Shown here in pieces: positions 1 to 11,670 of a DNA stretch of 64,000 bases (position 1 is the stretch's first letter; each line of letters begins with the position of its first letter). The notes under the pieces are model-generated. The model worked only from the letters and a program-made list of their open reading frames with translations, was not told the DNA's origin and did not search any database. The DNA lies in the NCBI GenBank assembly GCA_040954595.2, contig CM082579.2:1116001-1180000 (forward strand), written 5' to 3'. Made by a program: the position numbers and the translations under genes. Source of the DNA: Balanoglossus misakiensis. Its lineage: Eukaryota; Hemichordata.

Positions 1-315
1 TGCTGTTGTGGGCCTTCTGTTTAGCTGTTTCTGAATACCAGTATGCTCAGCTGTTTACTTTGGTTTATGCTTGTGCCACAGTAATTTTTGGTGTCCAGGG
101 ATCTTGGAATTGCTGTCTGAGACTTGAAGCTGCAATAAAGAAATCTCAATTTAGTCCTGACAGAATTACAATAGTGAAAGAATTTCAATTATTCACAGCA
201 TGTCTACCAGGTGTACCAATACACATTTCATAGTCTACTGGGGACACTATTTGCAAAGAGTGATACACACCTTTGTGATTATCTTGTTCAAGTTGAGCAA
301 AGGACCAGGTGTTCA
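1..315. other. 3' flank of the kinase gene
   Basis: This stretch lies downstream (in minus-strand sense) of the kinase stop codon. No open frame in it resembles a known protein, and I see no minus-strand AATAAA (plus TTTATT), so the polyadenylation site of the kinase is probably further left, outside the window. The bases just after the last codons (AA|GTAATG, minus strand) could act as a weak splice donor, so a further exon beyond the window cannot be excluded. Confidence 0.5.
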
Positions 316-1600
316 TTACTTAAGCCACAGAGGTACATCATTGTCAGCCACTTGTCTGGGGGTAAAGATTATTTTATCGGATGGCTGTGGCCTTTCCGGT
401 GATAAAGTTGACTGCCTTCGAAGGCCTGTTGTTCTGCGTGACTGTCTTGGTCTAGCTTCTCCGGAAAATGGTGCGGCCTCTTCTGATGGAACTGGTCGTA
501 CTGCAGGTTTTACAGATTGCTTAGAGGATGATTTTGTTTCTCCAAATGGTTCACTTGCTGCAGTTGCAGATGACTGAAGCCACAGAGGTACATCATTGTC
601 AGGCACTTGTCTAGGACTAAAGATTGTTTTATTTGATGGCTTCGGCCTTTCCGGTGATGTTGGCTGCTGTCGAAGGCCTGTTGTTCTGCGTGACTGTCTT
701 GGTCTAGCTGCTCCAGAAAATGGTGTCTCTTCTGATGGAACTGGTCGTACTGCAGCAATGACAGATGGCTTAGAGGATGATGTTGTTTCTCCAAACGGAT
801 CACACGTTGCAGTTTTGAATGAATGAAGCCAATTTGGTACATCATTGTCAGGAAAAAGTTGTCTTGGACTAAAGATTGTTTTATTGGATGGCTTTGGCCT
901 TTCAGGTGATAATATTGGCTGCTGTCGGAGGCCTGTTGTTCTGCGTGACTGTCTTGGTCTTGCTGCTCCAGAAAATGGCGTCATCTCTTCTGGTGGAACT
1001 GGTCGTAGTGCAGCTTTTACAGATGGCACTGGTCTTACCGCTGCTGAGGAAGATCTACGAGATGGTGCTGCTCCAAATGATGGTTGATAATTTGCCTTTG
1101 GTGATGGGCTGCTGGGTGTTGCTATGTCAACTGATGGCTGAGGTCTTGTTGTTTCCGGAGTTGATTGTTTGGGTCTAATTGTTCTAGAAGGTGCTGTTGT
1201 CTCTTGTGATGTCACTGGTCGTGTTGCTGCCAATGAGGACCTACGAGGTGGCGCAGCTGTTCCAAATGATGGTTGATACGATTTAGGTGATGGGTTGCCA
1301 GGTGTTGCTATGTTAAACGATGGCCGAGTTTTTGCTTCTTCTGGAGCTGATTGTCTGGGGCCAAACATGTATTCATCTGATGGCTTCAGTCCTTGATCTG
1401 ATGATGTTGACTGCTGTCGGAGGCCTGTTGTCCTGCGTGACTGTCTGGGTCTAGCTGCTCCAGAAAGTGGTACCTCTTCTGATGGAAATGGTCGTACTGC
1501 TGCAGGTTCTACAAATGGCTGAGAGGATGTTGTTCCTCTTTCAAATGGTGCACATGCCACAGGTGTTGATGGTCGCAGCCACTCTGGTAATGAATTCTGT
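316..1600 (-). repeat. Coding tandem repeat, unit about 84 residues (252 bp), in the last kinase exon
   Basis: The conserved core (translated minus strand) reads [17 protein letters not shown]. On the plus strand its marker ggcctgttgttctgcgtga, or a near copy, starts at 423, 675, 930 and 1422, giving spacings of 252, 255 and 492 bp. Each unit also holds an S-P-E-R-P-K-P-S segment, a DNDVPxWL segment and a PFGET segment. A diverged pair of units containing YQPSFG and RRSS lies between the third and fourth markers. The array ends mid-unit at the stop codon (DNDVPLWLK). Confidence 0.85.
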
Positions 1601-4600
1601 TTGGGTGCCTTTTCATCTATTGGCTGAGATTTTGCTGACAAGGCTGGTCTTTGATAAGGTTTTGTGTCAACAGGTAGCTGTGTTGCTGGTTGTGATGCCG
1701 GCTTTTGGCATATTGCTGTGTCCACAGATGGCTGAGGTCTTGTCTGTGATACTGGACTGACCTGCACATGTGTTTTTGGAGATTGTGGCGGTGATGTCGG
1801 CTTTTGGCAGAGTGGTGTTTCGACTAATGTCTCACTTCTTGTTGGTGACGTTGGTCTTTGTGAACAGACATTTTCAATTTCTGGCTGAGATATTGGTGAT
1901 GATACTGGCCAATCAAGAAAAGGTTCAATTTCAACTTGTATCTGAGACGATGGCTTTGGTTCTGGCGGTGATGTTGGTCTTTCGCTGTGACCTAGTGTCT
2001 TGACCGATGGCTGGGGGTTTAGTGGTGTTGAACTATGAAGGTGGCTTTTTACCAGTTGGTCAGACTTTGGTGATGTTGATTTGAGGTGATGGTCAGAGTC
2101 AGCTGACTGCCCAGATTTTAGACACGATGCCAGTGGTTTTTCTTCACTGGTTTGGTGCTGGCTTGGTTTTAACTGTGTCTTGCAGTTGGCACACAATACT
2201 GTTGAAGAAGAACCATGCTTATAAGTTTCATGTCCTCAATGTACACATGATAGCTAGTTTGCACCATGAGGAAAAAGCGTATACTTGCCTACATTAGGAT
2301 CTTTATCACGCAGCAATTCAAAGGAGTCCTCTAGGAGTTTAACATAAGGTGACCTTCTTGGTGAAATGCTGGCCACTGTTTTAAAGTCACGTCCAGCCTT
2401 TGATTGCTTTACTCTGTGGTTCTCTGCAGAATAATCATAAACGAAAAAAATTATCAATGATATATAAAGGACTGCTTGTAACCAGCATTAAATTTAAAGT
2501 GTGTCAACAAGACATTGTACTTGTTTATCAATTGGTATCTCATAAGATACTTGTTGATTTAGATTATCTAGTTTTCAAACATGAAAAACACTATCTTCAA
2601 TATCAAGTTCTCGGCAGAATTTACTAGTCCTACCTGTGCTTTGTTTTTTTGGAGACTGTGATGGAAATACTACTTCGCCCGGTGATATTGATCCTTCAGA
2701 AGGTGACATCGATTCATCACAAGGCAATAAGAAGCGTACATGTTTCTCTGCAACTGTAAATGAAACTCACAGAATTACACAAAGATCATTCAGTGTACAA
2801 CATCATAAGGCAGGCATCATCCATCAAATATGAATTATCTTTTGTGTAGATTAATTGGTGTATGAAAATCTGAGAATGACTGGTGATGGACAGACAGGCC
2901 GATCGGTGGACAAAGCTTAACTATGTTCTCCAGAAGATTTTAAGTACCACACCTGATGAAAATTTTATGACTAACCATGAAAGACTAACATGTATACCTA
3001 CCTTTAGTATCATTGATGGCATCTTTTTTCTTTGGTGTTCTTTCTTTCTTTGGATACTGATGGTAGTATGTCATTGGATTGGTGAAACTAATTGCTAGTC
3101 TACTTTTTCTGATTAACCTTCGGACATCGTCATCACTGGCACGTCCTTTACTTTTAGGTCCTTTATTTCGATCCTTGTCACTTTTATCTGTGGCAACAGC
3201 CTCGCAGCCTTTTGCAGCTTTTTGCTCCTCAGCTTTGGCTACTGGTGCCTGCATTGCAGCCTTTTGTTCCTTTGCTTCACGTACCGGCATCTTGGCCTTC
3301 TCCTCCTTAACTTCAGTTACCGGCATCTTGGCCTTCTCCTCCTTAACTTCAGTTACCGGCATCTTGGCCTTCTCCTCCTTAACTTCAGTTACCGGCATCT
3401 TGGCCTTCTCCTCCTTAGCTTCAGTTACCGGCATCTTGGCCTTCTCCTCCTTAGCTTCAGTTACCGGCATCTTGGCCTTCTCCTCCTTAACTTCAGTTAC
3501 CGGCATCTTGGCCTTCTCCTCCTTAGCTTCAGTTACCGGCATCTTGGCCTTCTCCTCCTTCACTTCAGGTACCGGCATCTTGGCCTTCTCCTCCTTCACT
3601 TCACGTACCGGCATCTTGGCCTTCTCCTCCTTAGCTTCAGTTACCGGCATCTTGGCCTTCTCCTCCTTAGCTTCAGGTACCGGCATCTTGGCCTTCTCCT
3701 CCTTAACTTCAGTTACCGGCATCTTGGCCTTCTCCTCCTTAGCTTCAGTTACCGGCATCTTGGCCTTCTCCTCCTTCACTTCAGGTACCGGCATCTTGGC
3801 CTTCTCCTCCTTAGCTTCAGGTACTGGCATTGTAGGGTTTGACTTTTGGACACCAGGTGCCTGCACCACAATCTTTCCATCAGCTGGCTGCATCACACTC
3901 TCTTCCTTCCTGACAAATTCTTCCTGGGGCTTCTCAACTTTGGATTCCATGGCGACAGAATCACTGGCCTCCTTTGTCATATCCAGCTGTCCATTTTGGG
4001 GATCTCTAGCTACTGATGCTGGGCAAACAGCAATAGCCGTAGCCTGAGCGGTGGGCTGAGCTGCATCTTCTGCAGTCTGTTGCACCTTGGCATCTGCTTG
4101 TAAGTCTCCTTGTCCTTGCTTGACAGACATTGCTCGTGTATTACTTTCTGAACTGATGAATGGATGAGAGAGAGCTGTTTGTGGAGTGATTCTTTCATCA
4201 TCAAAATAAGTCAGCATTCTGTAGGATGTAAATAAAGAACAAACAAATTAATAAAGTGTACATAAAATTTTATTTCACCTGAAACATTTAAGGACAAATT
4301 AAATTTATATTTGGAGGAAACATGCTAGGAACATTACAGAGACTTACAATCTATTTAAGACATGTTCTTTCAATTCTGTTTTTTATTAGGATCATTACAC
4401 TACAACCTTGCCTATGTGTGTCACATTAATGGACAAAAATTTACTTTCTGAACTGGCGATTAACACTGAAATTGCACTCTCTCAGGTATAATTCACAGGC
4501 CTTTTTATTCTTGGATAATAACTTAGCATTTAACCTTACAACAAAATCTAACAATCATCTTATTTAATCTTTATTAGCTCCTGTAACTAACCTACAGTTA

Positions 4601-7600
4601 AAATTGTTTAAAAAATTACACATTTTGAAGTAATTATTTTTCGGTATCTTAGATGATATTCCCATGCATAACTAGACTTTTTTTTAAATGTACATCAATC
4701 TATTGATTGCTAAGACTCGTGTATTTACATCTGTTATACCTACAACTGACGATAAAAATCTAAAATATTTTTCAAACACTACTACGACTGATGTAATCCT
4801 ACTTTATTTTGCCTACAACTAACCTTTTCACCAAATCAAAATAATTGTCAAAGTCCTTCCTGTCAGGTTTGCGACCAGACCTACTCCTAAGAGCATCATC
4901 GTATCTAATTCTTTGTTCTAATGGACTAGTCTGTGGCCTTGCCTAAAAATGGGGGGTCAATATTGCAATTATTCCTTCACCTAGCTTTCATAAATTCAAC
5001 ACAAAACAAAAGTTTAGTCTAGCTAGCAGTCATCATGTGTTATCAATGTTTAAATGAAAATATCTCAATTTTAATTAGAACAGCTTGAGAAATGTTCACC
5101 TGTAATTGGTGTCGTGCTGCATTGTAACTATGCTTTTGAACACAACAACCAAAGAAGTGTGAAACTATAGGCAAGAATTTATTATTCAGATACTCACCCT
5201 TGGTCCACCCCGTACACATCTAACTACGAACTTTCCAGTCGGCGTTTTTTGAAAGAAGTATTTGGTGTTTATTCCATTGAGCAGAATTGGTTTGGGTACA
5301 TTGCCCAAAACCTCAATGTACAGTCTTACCAGTTGTAACTGTGAAGGGATGAAAACATCATGTTTTATCAAAGATAACAATTTCTAATATATACTTTATT
5401 GTTCTCAGACTATATGAAGCAGAAACTCCATGGCATTCAATGATGATGTACCCATCAGGCTTAACCCTTTCCCCATGGTACCATCATGATTTGGTCCAAA
5501 TCCCTTATTTTCTCTGCCAGAGTTAGAGGGAAATGTGGGTTAAAGGGTTAAACTATATGTCCTGACCAGGGTCCTGCTGAGAATGCATCTCTGTGATGTC
5601 TGTCATTCACAAGAGATTTGGCCAATATCACTGACAGCTCTCATAGCTGATTTCAGTGCTGCTGGATGTAGAGCAAGAAAATGTAGTTGATGCCCAGAAA
5701 GTCAAACTTACCGGTGTGGGTGCTTGAAAAAGGATTTTGCCAGTGAACATTTCATACAAAATGGTGCCAAGACTCCACATATCAATTGCAGTATTGTAGT
5801 CTGTTCCGAAGGTTATTTCAGGAGCTCTGTACCACCGAGTTTGCATGTTGTCTCCTTTTTTCTGTTGGTTACAAAACAAGCACAAGATTTGGTGTTATCA
5901 GAAATTATATCTCGCAAAGTTAGGAGTTGATTTTCAAATTTCAATCATACGTGAGTTAATGACAAAACTGAAGGTCCACTTACACACTGATTCTTGCGCC
6001 GAGCAAGACCAAAATCGATGATTTTGACATCAACCTTCTTTGGATGTCTCAACATGATGTTGTCTGACTTCAGGTCACAATGGACGAGTCCCACACTTGG
6101 ACTGTTCAGAAAATCCAGTGCTTCCAACACCTGTTTGGTGATAGTTTTCACCAAACCCAGGTTCAGTTTCTTGTCTTTCACTCTTCGGACAAGATCACGT
6201 AGACTGAGTGAGTATAGCGGCAGAGTGATGCACAGCGAGTTTTTATAATGAAACGCTGATTCCATCATCACTAAGAAAAATTGAATCACACCAGAAAAAA
6301 AGTCTTAACATACTGTATGATATAGTCTCAGCTACAAACAGATAGGCAGTTTCTCTGTTAAGTCTTGACCATTGTTTACACACTTGTTTTCAACTAAAGA
6401 TAAAACATGATATTATGTGTTAATAATGATTATTACCTGTATGTACATTATGTTCAGGCATATTTTGGTTGATCCAGTCGAGCATTTTCACCTCAATTCT
6501 CAGCACCTTATTCTTTCTCTCTTGTTTCTCCAGTTCAATTATTTTCATGGCCTTCTCCATCTTTGTTTTCTGGTCCCAGACTTTCACAACCTGCAGAGAA
6601 ATCATATTATTCAATCTCACTGCATAGAAAATTGGACGTAAGACACTATTAATGGCTGTAGTATAGAGTAAACAGTTGTTAGTTTGTGGAATGAAAGACT
6701 TACCACTCCATATCCTCCACGTCCAAGGGTTTCCTTGACAACATAACGTTTAAGGTAAACGGTTCCCACATCAAACCTTGGCGTCTTGTGTAGTTCATGT
6801 CCAAGAGTGGGAGTCTTCATGCGTGGGATGTCTGGTGTCTCTGGAGTCAGAGAATGTGTTTCTTCTGCGCCAAGCTTCTTGAACCTCAGGTTTGGTTTGA
6901 TATAACGGGGTCTTGTTAGCTTTTCAGTGGGTGGTCTTGGCATCAATGATGGTGAGGCTACTCTACCCGCAGAAGTATCTGAAACTGGTTTTGGACTGGT
7001 TGGTTTTTCAATTGGCTTTGGAGACTCTGGTTGAGCAATCTCTTTACCAGTAGCATCAGCAGTCGGTTTTGGAAGAAGTCTTGGAGACACTGCCTTGTCA
7101 GCTGACTTGATGGTAAAAGCAGGCTTTGGAAGATGTCTCGGAGACATTGGTTTAGCAGCACTTTTACATGCAGCTGCAGCAGCGGCTAGTTTTTTGACTT
7201 CTTCCTTTATAGCATTCAAGTAGATCGTTGAACGCGATAGCATCATATATCTGCCAGGTTCTCTGGCAAATAGAGAGGTTGAAGTTGGAGTCTCAGTCTC
7301 AGCAACTGACCGATTGGAAGAAGTTGCAGGCTCTGATGCTAGCCAGGCCAGGGTTTTACCAGCAGAAGCTGTAAAACGCGGTGGTATTGGAGACATTGGT
7401 TCAGAATCAGATGATCTGGAATCACCTTTTCCTTTTGGCTTGCCAGCTGCAGTCATTGACCTGGTCTCCTGCAGTGGCTTGGAGAACTGTTGATCAAAAA
7501 GTACATCTTTCAGTGTAGTGAAACACAGTTCACATGAAAAGAAAACTGTTTCAGTGACATGACATATGGTTCTGAGAAAGACTTTGCATAATAACAAGAA

Positions 7601-8069
7601 ATTTTCTGTGGAATATAAAAGCAACCTGTTGAAGATTAATGGAAAGTTCTAGGTACCTTCATATCTCCATTCTTCAGAGTCTCAACAGATTCTCCCATTG
7701 GTACAAAAACCACCGGGGCTTTTCTCAGGGATCCTGTAGTAAGGAAGACATTTACAAATAACAACTATCAATAAATTAATGATATGATTATTGTTATCAA
7801 AAACAGTATGCTCTCTAAACTCACTCGAATCGACGCAGCGAACAGATCCGGCCGCAAACGAAGAGAAAAATATTAAATAGTTGCCCCTTACAAATGTTGG
7901 TTTACAACTTAGACTTTTACTTACGATCCATATCTTTTCTCGAGATATTCATCAGGAAGGATGAATTTGTTTTGAAGAAAATGTGGAAGAGTTTTCTCAC
8001 AGCGATGTGTCTGATGCGCGCATCAAAATCACTATGAAGTATTTGTGTAGAACAATATTCGACTACCAT
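316..8069 (-). CDS. Divergent DYRK-like (CMGC) protein kinase with long repetitive C-terminal tail, 12 exons
   Basis: Coding exons, 5' to 3' on the minus strand: 8069-7925, 7733-7657, 7486-6704, 6590-6437, 6270-5984, 5861-5712, 5338-5198, 4942-4824, 4218-3002, 2753-2634, 2423-2289, 2198-316. They join in frame to 1,736 residues. The start at 8069 has an in-frame TGA upstream; the ATG at 7952 (residue 40) is the alternative. The kinase domain is about residues 321-640. Visible are the glycine loop GRGGYGVV (329-336), Lys351 in AMKII, helix-C Glu368 in RIEVKML, catalytic HCDLKSDN (Asp452), DFG (Asp472), TRWYRAPE and the final Arg628. The helix-C, IEVLG and KYFF segments resemble DYRK kinases. 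Oddities: the usual KPEN is KSDN, and the DYRK activation-loop tyrosine is Asn (DNMQTRWYR). The serine/proline-rich N-terminal region and the tail of over 1,000 residues look disordered. The tail carries two repeat arrays, and exon 11 ends in a GC donor. The family is fairly sure; the biological role is unknown. Confidence 0.8.
2199..2288 (-). other. 90-bp GC-AG intron with in-frame stop if retained
   Basis: The minus-strand donor is AATGTAG|GCAAGT, a close match to the GC-AG donor consensus AG|GCAAGT. The acceptor is TTCTTCAACAG|TATTG. Splicing joins the frame across (…[13 protein letters not shown]…) into the 626-codon final exon. If the intron is kept, the frame runs to a TAG at 2256-2254 after about 11 more codons. 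Retention would remove the whole last-exon repeat region. Confidence 0.75.
3282..3821 (-). repeat. Coding minisatellite, 15 x 36 bp, in kinase exon 9
   Basis: Fifteen head-to-tail 36-bp units are translated as KEEKAKMPV-x-E-y, where x is T, P or R and y is A or V (about residues 747-933). A sixteenth, degraded unit (KEQKAAMQ) follows toward the C-terminus. The period is constant with no indels between units, and variants are shuffled along the array, as in an array evolving by unequal exchange. Lys and Glu alternate, so the protein segment is likely a charged single helix or disordered spacer. Confidence 0.95.
5461..5551. mobile_element. Short inverted-repeat element (MITE-like), copy 1
   Basis: This 91-bp element sits in a kinase intron (between the exons at 5861-5712 and 5338-5198). 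It is bounded by TTAACCCTTT and its complement AAAGGGTTAA. The interior contains tttggtccaaatcc, shared with a second copy at 46621. No coding capacity. Confidence 0.6.
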
Positions 8070-9447
8070 GGATACAGAACGTCATCAATGATCATTGTTG
8101 TCAGGTGACGACGACGACGCGGACGCGCGGCCACGCGATTTCTCGTCGGACTTGTTGTCAGAGAGAAAAGATGACTGAAAAGTTCAAAACTACGGCGAAA
8201 AGCAAGAGTTGGAGTTGCAAAACTAAACAACAATACTGACAACGACGTCTGGCATCACAACTTACCAGTACGGCAGAAAACCATCCCGTACAAAATCAGT
8301 GAGCAAGTCCCTCATCATCTCTTTCTCCGGTTCTGTGTGTATCATCTTCATCCGCATGATGTCCATTGTCGCAATGCAAAACACAACACGATTCCACCCA
8401 GCACACTCGATGGACGGTCACATTTACTTCCATGGCATCATGCATCTCCATTTTACCACTGTATACTGTAGTCGGTTCGAAAAAAAATCCGTGTCAATCG
8501 CTCATGGTACGATTTCATCACTGCGCATCGTGTACATAGGGCCTAGGTGCCAATAAGATGGCATGCACCCTCTAGCGTCAGATTAGCACTGAATAACTCT
8601 TGGATCAGGAGTGATCTTCCATCAAGAGTTAATCCACTCTATTGAAATCACCACCTCGGTATCACTAGTCACTGGATCACAGCAACATCACTGTCATTCA
8701 TTTCTTTAAAGACAAATTTTATGTTACCCGAAAGTTTACAGTTATGCTGTTTCCCGGACGACAGAAATATTATCCCATGGCGGTGAATCAAATAAAATGC
8801 CAGATGTTTGATATTTTCCTTCGGAGTTATTTTTCATATTTTAAAGCAAATATTGACCACCTTGAAAATGACCGCCACCGGAGATCGTTATTAATCCTTA
8901 GTTTGCAGAATATCGACAATGTGCTATTCATGGCGAATGGTTTCTATACATTCCTCAATATAACCCTCCCCGGAGCCATGGCTGCTTCATGAAACATAAA
9001 TAAGCTAAATATTATAAAATATGGCCTCTGTGTTTCATCACTTCTGCGGCGTTGCACTTGTCTACTTGTCTAGAGGAATTCACATTGATGGCCAATCCCA
9101 ACCAGATGTTTCACCAACCGACATGAACCCTATATGAACACACATGTACAGAGACAAGTGCACAGTGATAGACTGCATTTTGTTGTTTGTTTTGCTTGAC
9201 AACAGAGGCTCACAAATTAATCCAGCTTTGGGTTATCAATACCCTTTAACCCAAGAAGAAACTTTTTTCATCCGCCAACTTTTCTTTGGTTTACTTTTGC
9301 CTTGAAGAAAGAATTTTGAAATAGTGGCGTCACCAACCTCCCGGAACTCCAACAGTATATATAGATGCGACACAAATTTGAACAGGTAGACTTATTGATC
9401 AATACCAGTACACAGAGAAAAGCCCCCTCCCAACGACAGTGTCCAAA
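8070..9447. other. Divergent intergenic region between kinase and FGF-a
   Basis: This 1.4-kb spacer lies between two divergently transcribed genes, so it should hold the promoters of both. The kinase side (about 8100-8150) is CpG-rich with a short GAC/GCG run. The FGF side has a TATA box at 9356. No supported coding exon. Confidence 0.6.
9356..9364 (+). promoter_or_regulatory. TATA box of FGF-a
   Basis: The sequence tatatatag lies 92 bp upstream of the FGF-a ATG. Transcription would start around 9385-9395, giving a 5' leader of about 55-60 bases, which fits a compact, regulated developmental gene. Confidence 0.65.
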
Positions 9448-11670
9448 ATGTTGGCACAGAGTCTTTTTGTGTCGTGTCTATTATTAAGCATCCTCTCCCA
9501 AATGTTATATGCCCTTAGCCCCATCAACGACTCGGACTTCCAGGAATGGCAAGTTCTCAACCCAGCGCATGGCCAACGGCGGTCCGGACGAAAATCGAAG
9601 CGAACGAACAAGAACAGCGCCGAAGAGCGGCCGTTGACGATCGATGACTTTTTAATGTTCCGTCAGCTTTGTTCTGCTAATGGTTTATACCTCCAAATCT
9701 TGCCAAGTGGCGTCGTCAAGGGAACAACGAGTGATCATGACATTTTCGGTGAGTTTCAGAGTTTCATAGTGTGGTTTGCACTGAAGAAAGAGGAGCTGTT
9801 TGTACACACCACACTTTACTCACCTCACCTCACCACACCACACTCCAGCACCAGCCAACTACATCCATTTCGTCATAAATTGAGTCAAAAACCAGTCTTC
9901 TAAGGTGGAGATGTGTAATTTGACCGTGCATTGGTTTGTGTGTTTTTTTAAACTCTAGTATTGAGTCTCGACTCTATATCATCCATTTTTGAGCTGTTTG
10001 GAAACTTAATTGAAAATAAACTTATAAAATAAATTTTGATATGAAAATCAATAGCGTCCAAACATCAGATATAGCCAGGGTATGATGATTTATGCACCGT
10101 GCGGTCGACGTCGTTTACACATTGCAATACGCAAAACTGCATGCTTTTTTGGAATAATGCCCAACTTTGTATCGTCAGTCTTTATCTGCAAACACATGTC
10201 ACGTGTAAACATTCTAGTGTTTTAAGTGGTTTTACTCTCAAAGCAGGGTATTACCGGCCATTATCGGCAAGCGTGAAGGTGTGGCCCAACGACTGGGCTA
10301 CTTTTCTGGTCTCCTCCCAGCAAAATCCAATCTTGATTTACTTCAAAAAAATACAGGCGCAGTCATCGAAAAAATGCATTATTTCGTCATATTATAACCA
10401 CGGATATGCCTATTATTATCACTTTTTAAAAAATAGCCCACAAAGTGTTAATTGTCTTTTCAAAATATGTGTAGTTCGCGTATAAAGGGACAGTATCTGT
10501 AACTTTTGATGAATAGCATATTTCTATTTCACTGCCAAACACATTTTATTGGTGTTTACCACCCAACGGAATCGTGGTCTTAAATTGGCGTGTCGCCGGG
10601 CATGCTGCCACACATATCATCTTCGGTGTGTGTTTGCCCGCGAATCAAATCTTTCTCAAACACGGCGAGATCTGTAAATAGGACGCCGGAAAATGATTGA
10701 TGACAGTAAAGTCTCAGCTTATCTTGATGGAATCGCAGCCCTTATGCGGCTTTCCCAAAAAGCGCACCATTGCTTTTTTTAATAAACGGCGATTTGGTAC
10801 GGATCACATAGGATACGTACCGTGTCTTCAAATTATGGCTTTGTGTAAATATTGGACTTGTTTTTTGGCAGGGACGATATTTCGAAGTGCGTATGAGGTG
10901 TTGCGCTTGAACAGACTTAAAATATACTTCACAGACTGATACGTCGGTATATAGACACTGGGTAAAAATAACTAAATTCCCTGGTTTGGGCTCATTCGTT
11001 ATTGCATTCGTCATCCGATCAAATCCATCCACACTGTATTCTCTATTTATATATTTCATCTGAAGCTATAATTTGGACGATAGTCGTGTGTTCTTAAGAG
11101 TCTGATCTAGTCATGTCTACTTCAATTTTAATGTCTTTCTAGCTATTTTGCGAATAACGTACGAGAACGAAGAGATAGTGACAATTCGAGGGGTGAGAAC
11201 AGGCCTATTCTTGGCAATGAGCAGACGAGGAGAAATGTTCGGTTCGGTGAGTATCTGGGGAAACATGTAGTTTGCCATCTGGATACGAAATCTAGAGAAC
11301 TTCTAATTCTTTTATCTAATTCTCAAAAGGATCTCGGCAAAGACAGTTCAAGAAATGTAGCCCCATAATCGAAATTAAGAACATTACTGTACCTTTTCTG
11401 CAGAAAAAGAAAACGAAAGAATGCTACTTTAAGAAAGTCCACGTCAAGGAATGGTACTTTGCGTTCAAGTCGGTCAAATATCCACGACAACCTCGAAGAC
11501 GCCAACGAAGAAAGTCGTGGTATCTATCTCTGCAGAAGAATGGCATCCCGAAAATTGGATCCAAGGCGAGGTTGAGAAAAAGTGGCACCAAGTTTCTCAT
11601 CCGACCAGTCGAGCCTGAGCAAGTTCCAGAGTTGTACCCCTTTCCAATTGAAGTTTTAAGTTCCCAATAG
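9448..11670 (+). CDS. Secreted fibroblast growth factor, FGF9/16/20-like (FGF-a), 3 exons
   Basis: Exons 9448-9748, 11143-11246 and 11404-11670 join to 223 residues. The donors are GTGAGT (exon 1) and GTGAGT (exon 2); the acceptors are TTTCTAG and TTCTGCAG. The middle exon is 104 bp with phases 1 and 0, the classical FGF exon pattern. Residues 1-23 are a signal peptide, so the product should be a secreted receptor tyrosine kinase ligand. A basic stretch (RRSGRKSKR) follows at 44-52. The beta-trefoil core begins near residue 63 (LCSANGLYLQILPSG) and includes IRGVRTGLFLAM, conserved ECYF (Cys142), a basic heparin-binding-like run (PRRRQRRKSWYLSL) and a C-terminus with FLIRPVEPEQVPELY, resembling FGF9/16/20. 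Oddity: the usual N-x-YNTY receptor-contact segment is replaced by KEWYFAF. Intron 1 (1.4 kb) holds only dispersed-repeat-like sequence. Its assignment as an FGF is certain; the subfamily is likely. Confidence 0.95.

Noticed and set aside
3079-4047. Long plus-strand open frames (up to 322 codons) across the kinase repeat
   Set aside because: They are antisense to a well-supported coding exon. The 36-bp period keeps shadow frames stop-free.
5628-5711. Read-through of the kinase C-lobe exon past 5712
   Set aside because: A GTAAGT donor at 5711-5706 joins in phase to the [13 protein letters not shown] exon, restoring the DYRK-like order; the read-through has no similarity.
7950-7952. ATG at 7952 as the kinase start
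   Set aside because: The same frame stays open upstream to ATG 8069, preceded by an in-frame stop, and the added 39 residues read like protein. It is kept as the alternative start.
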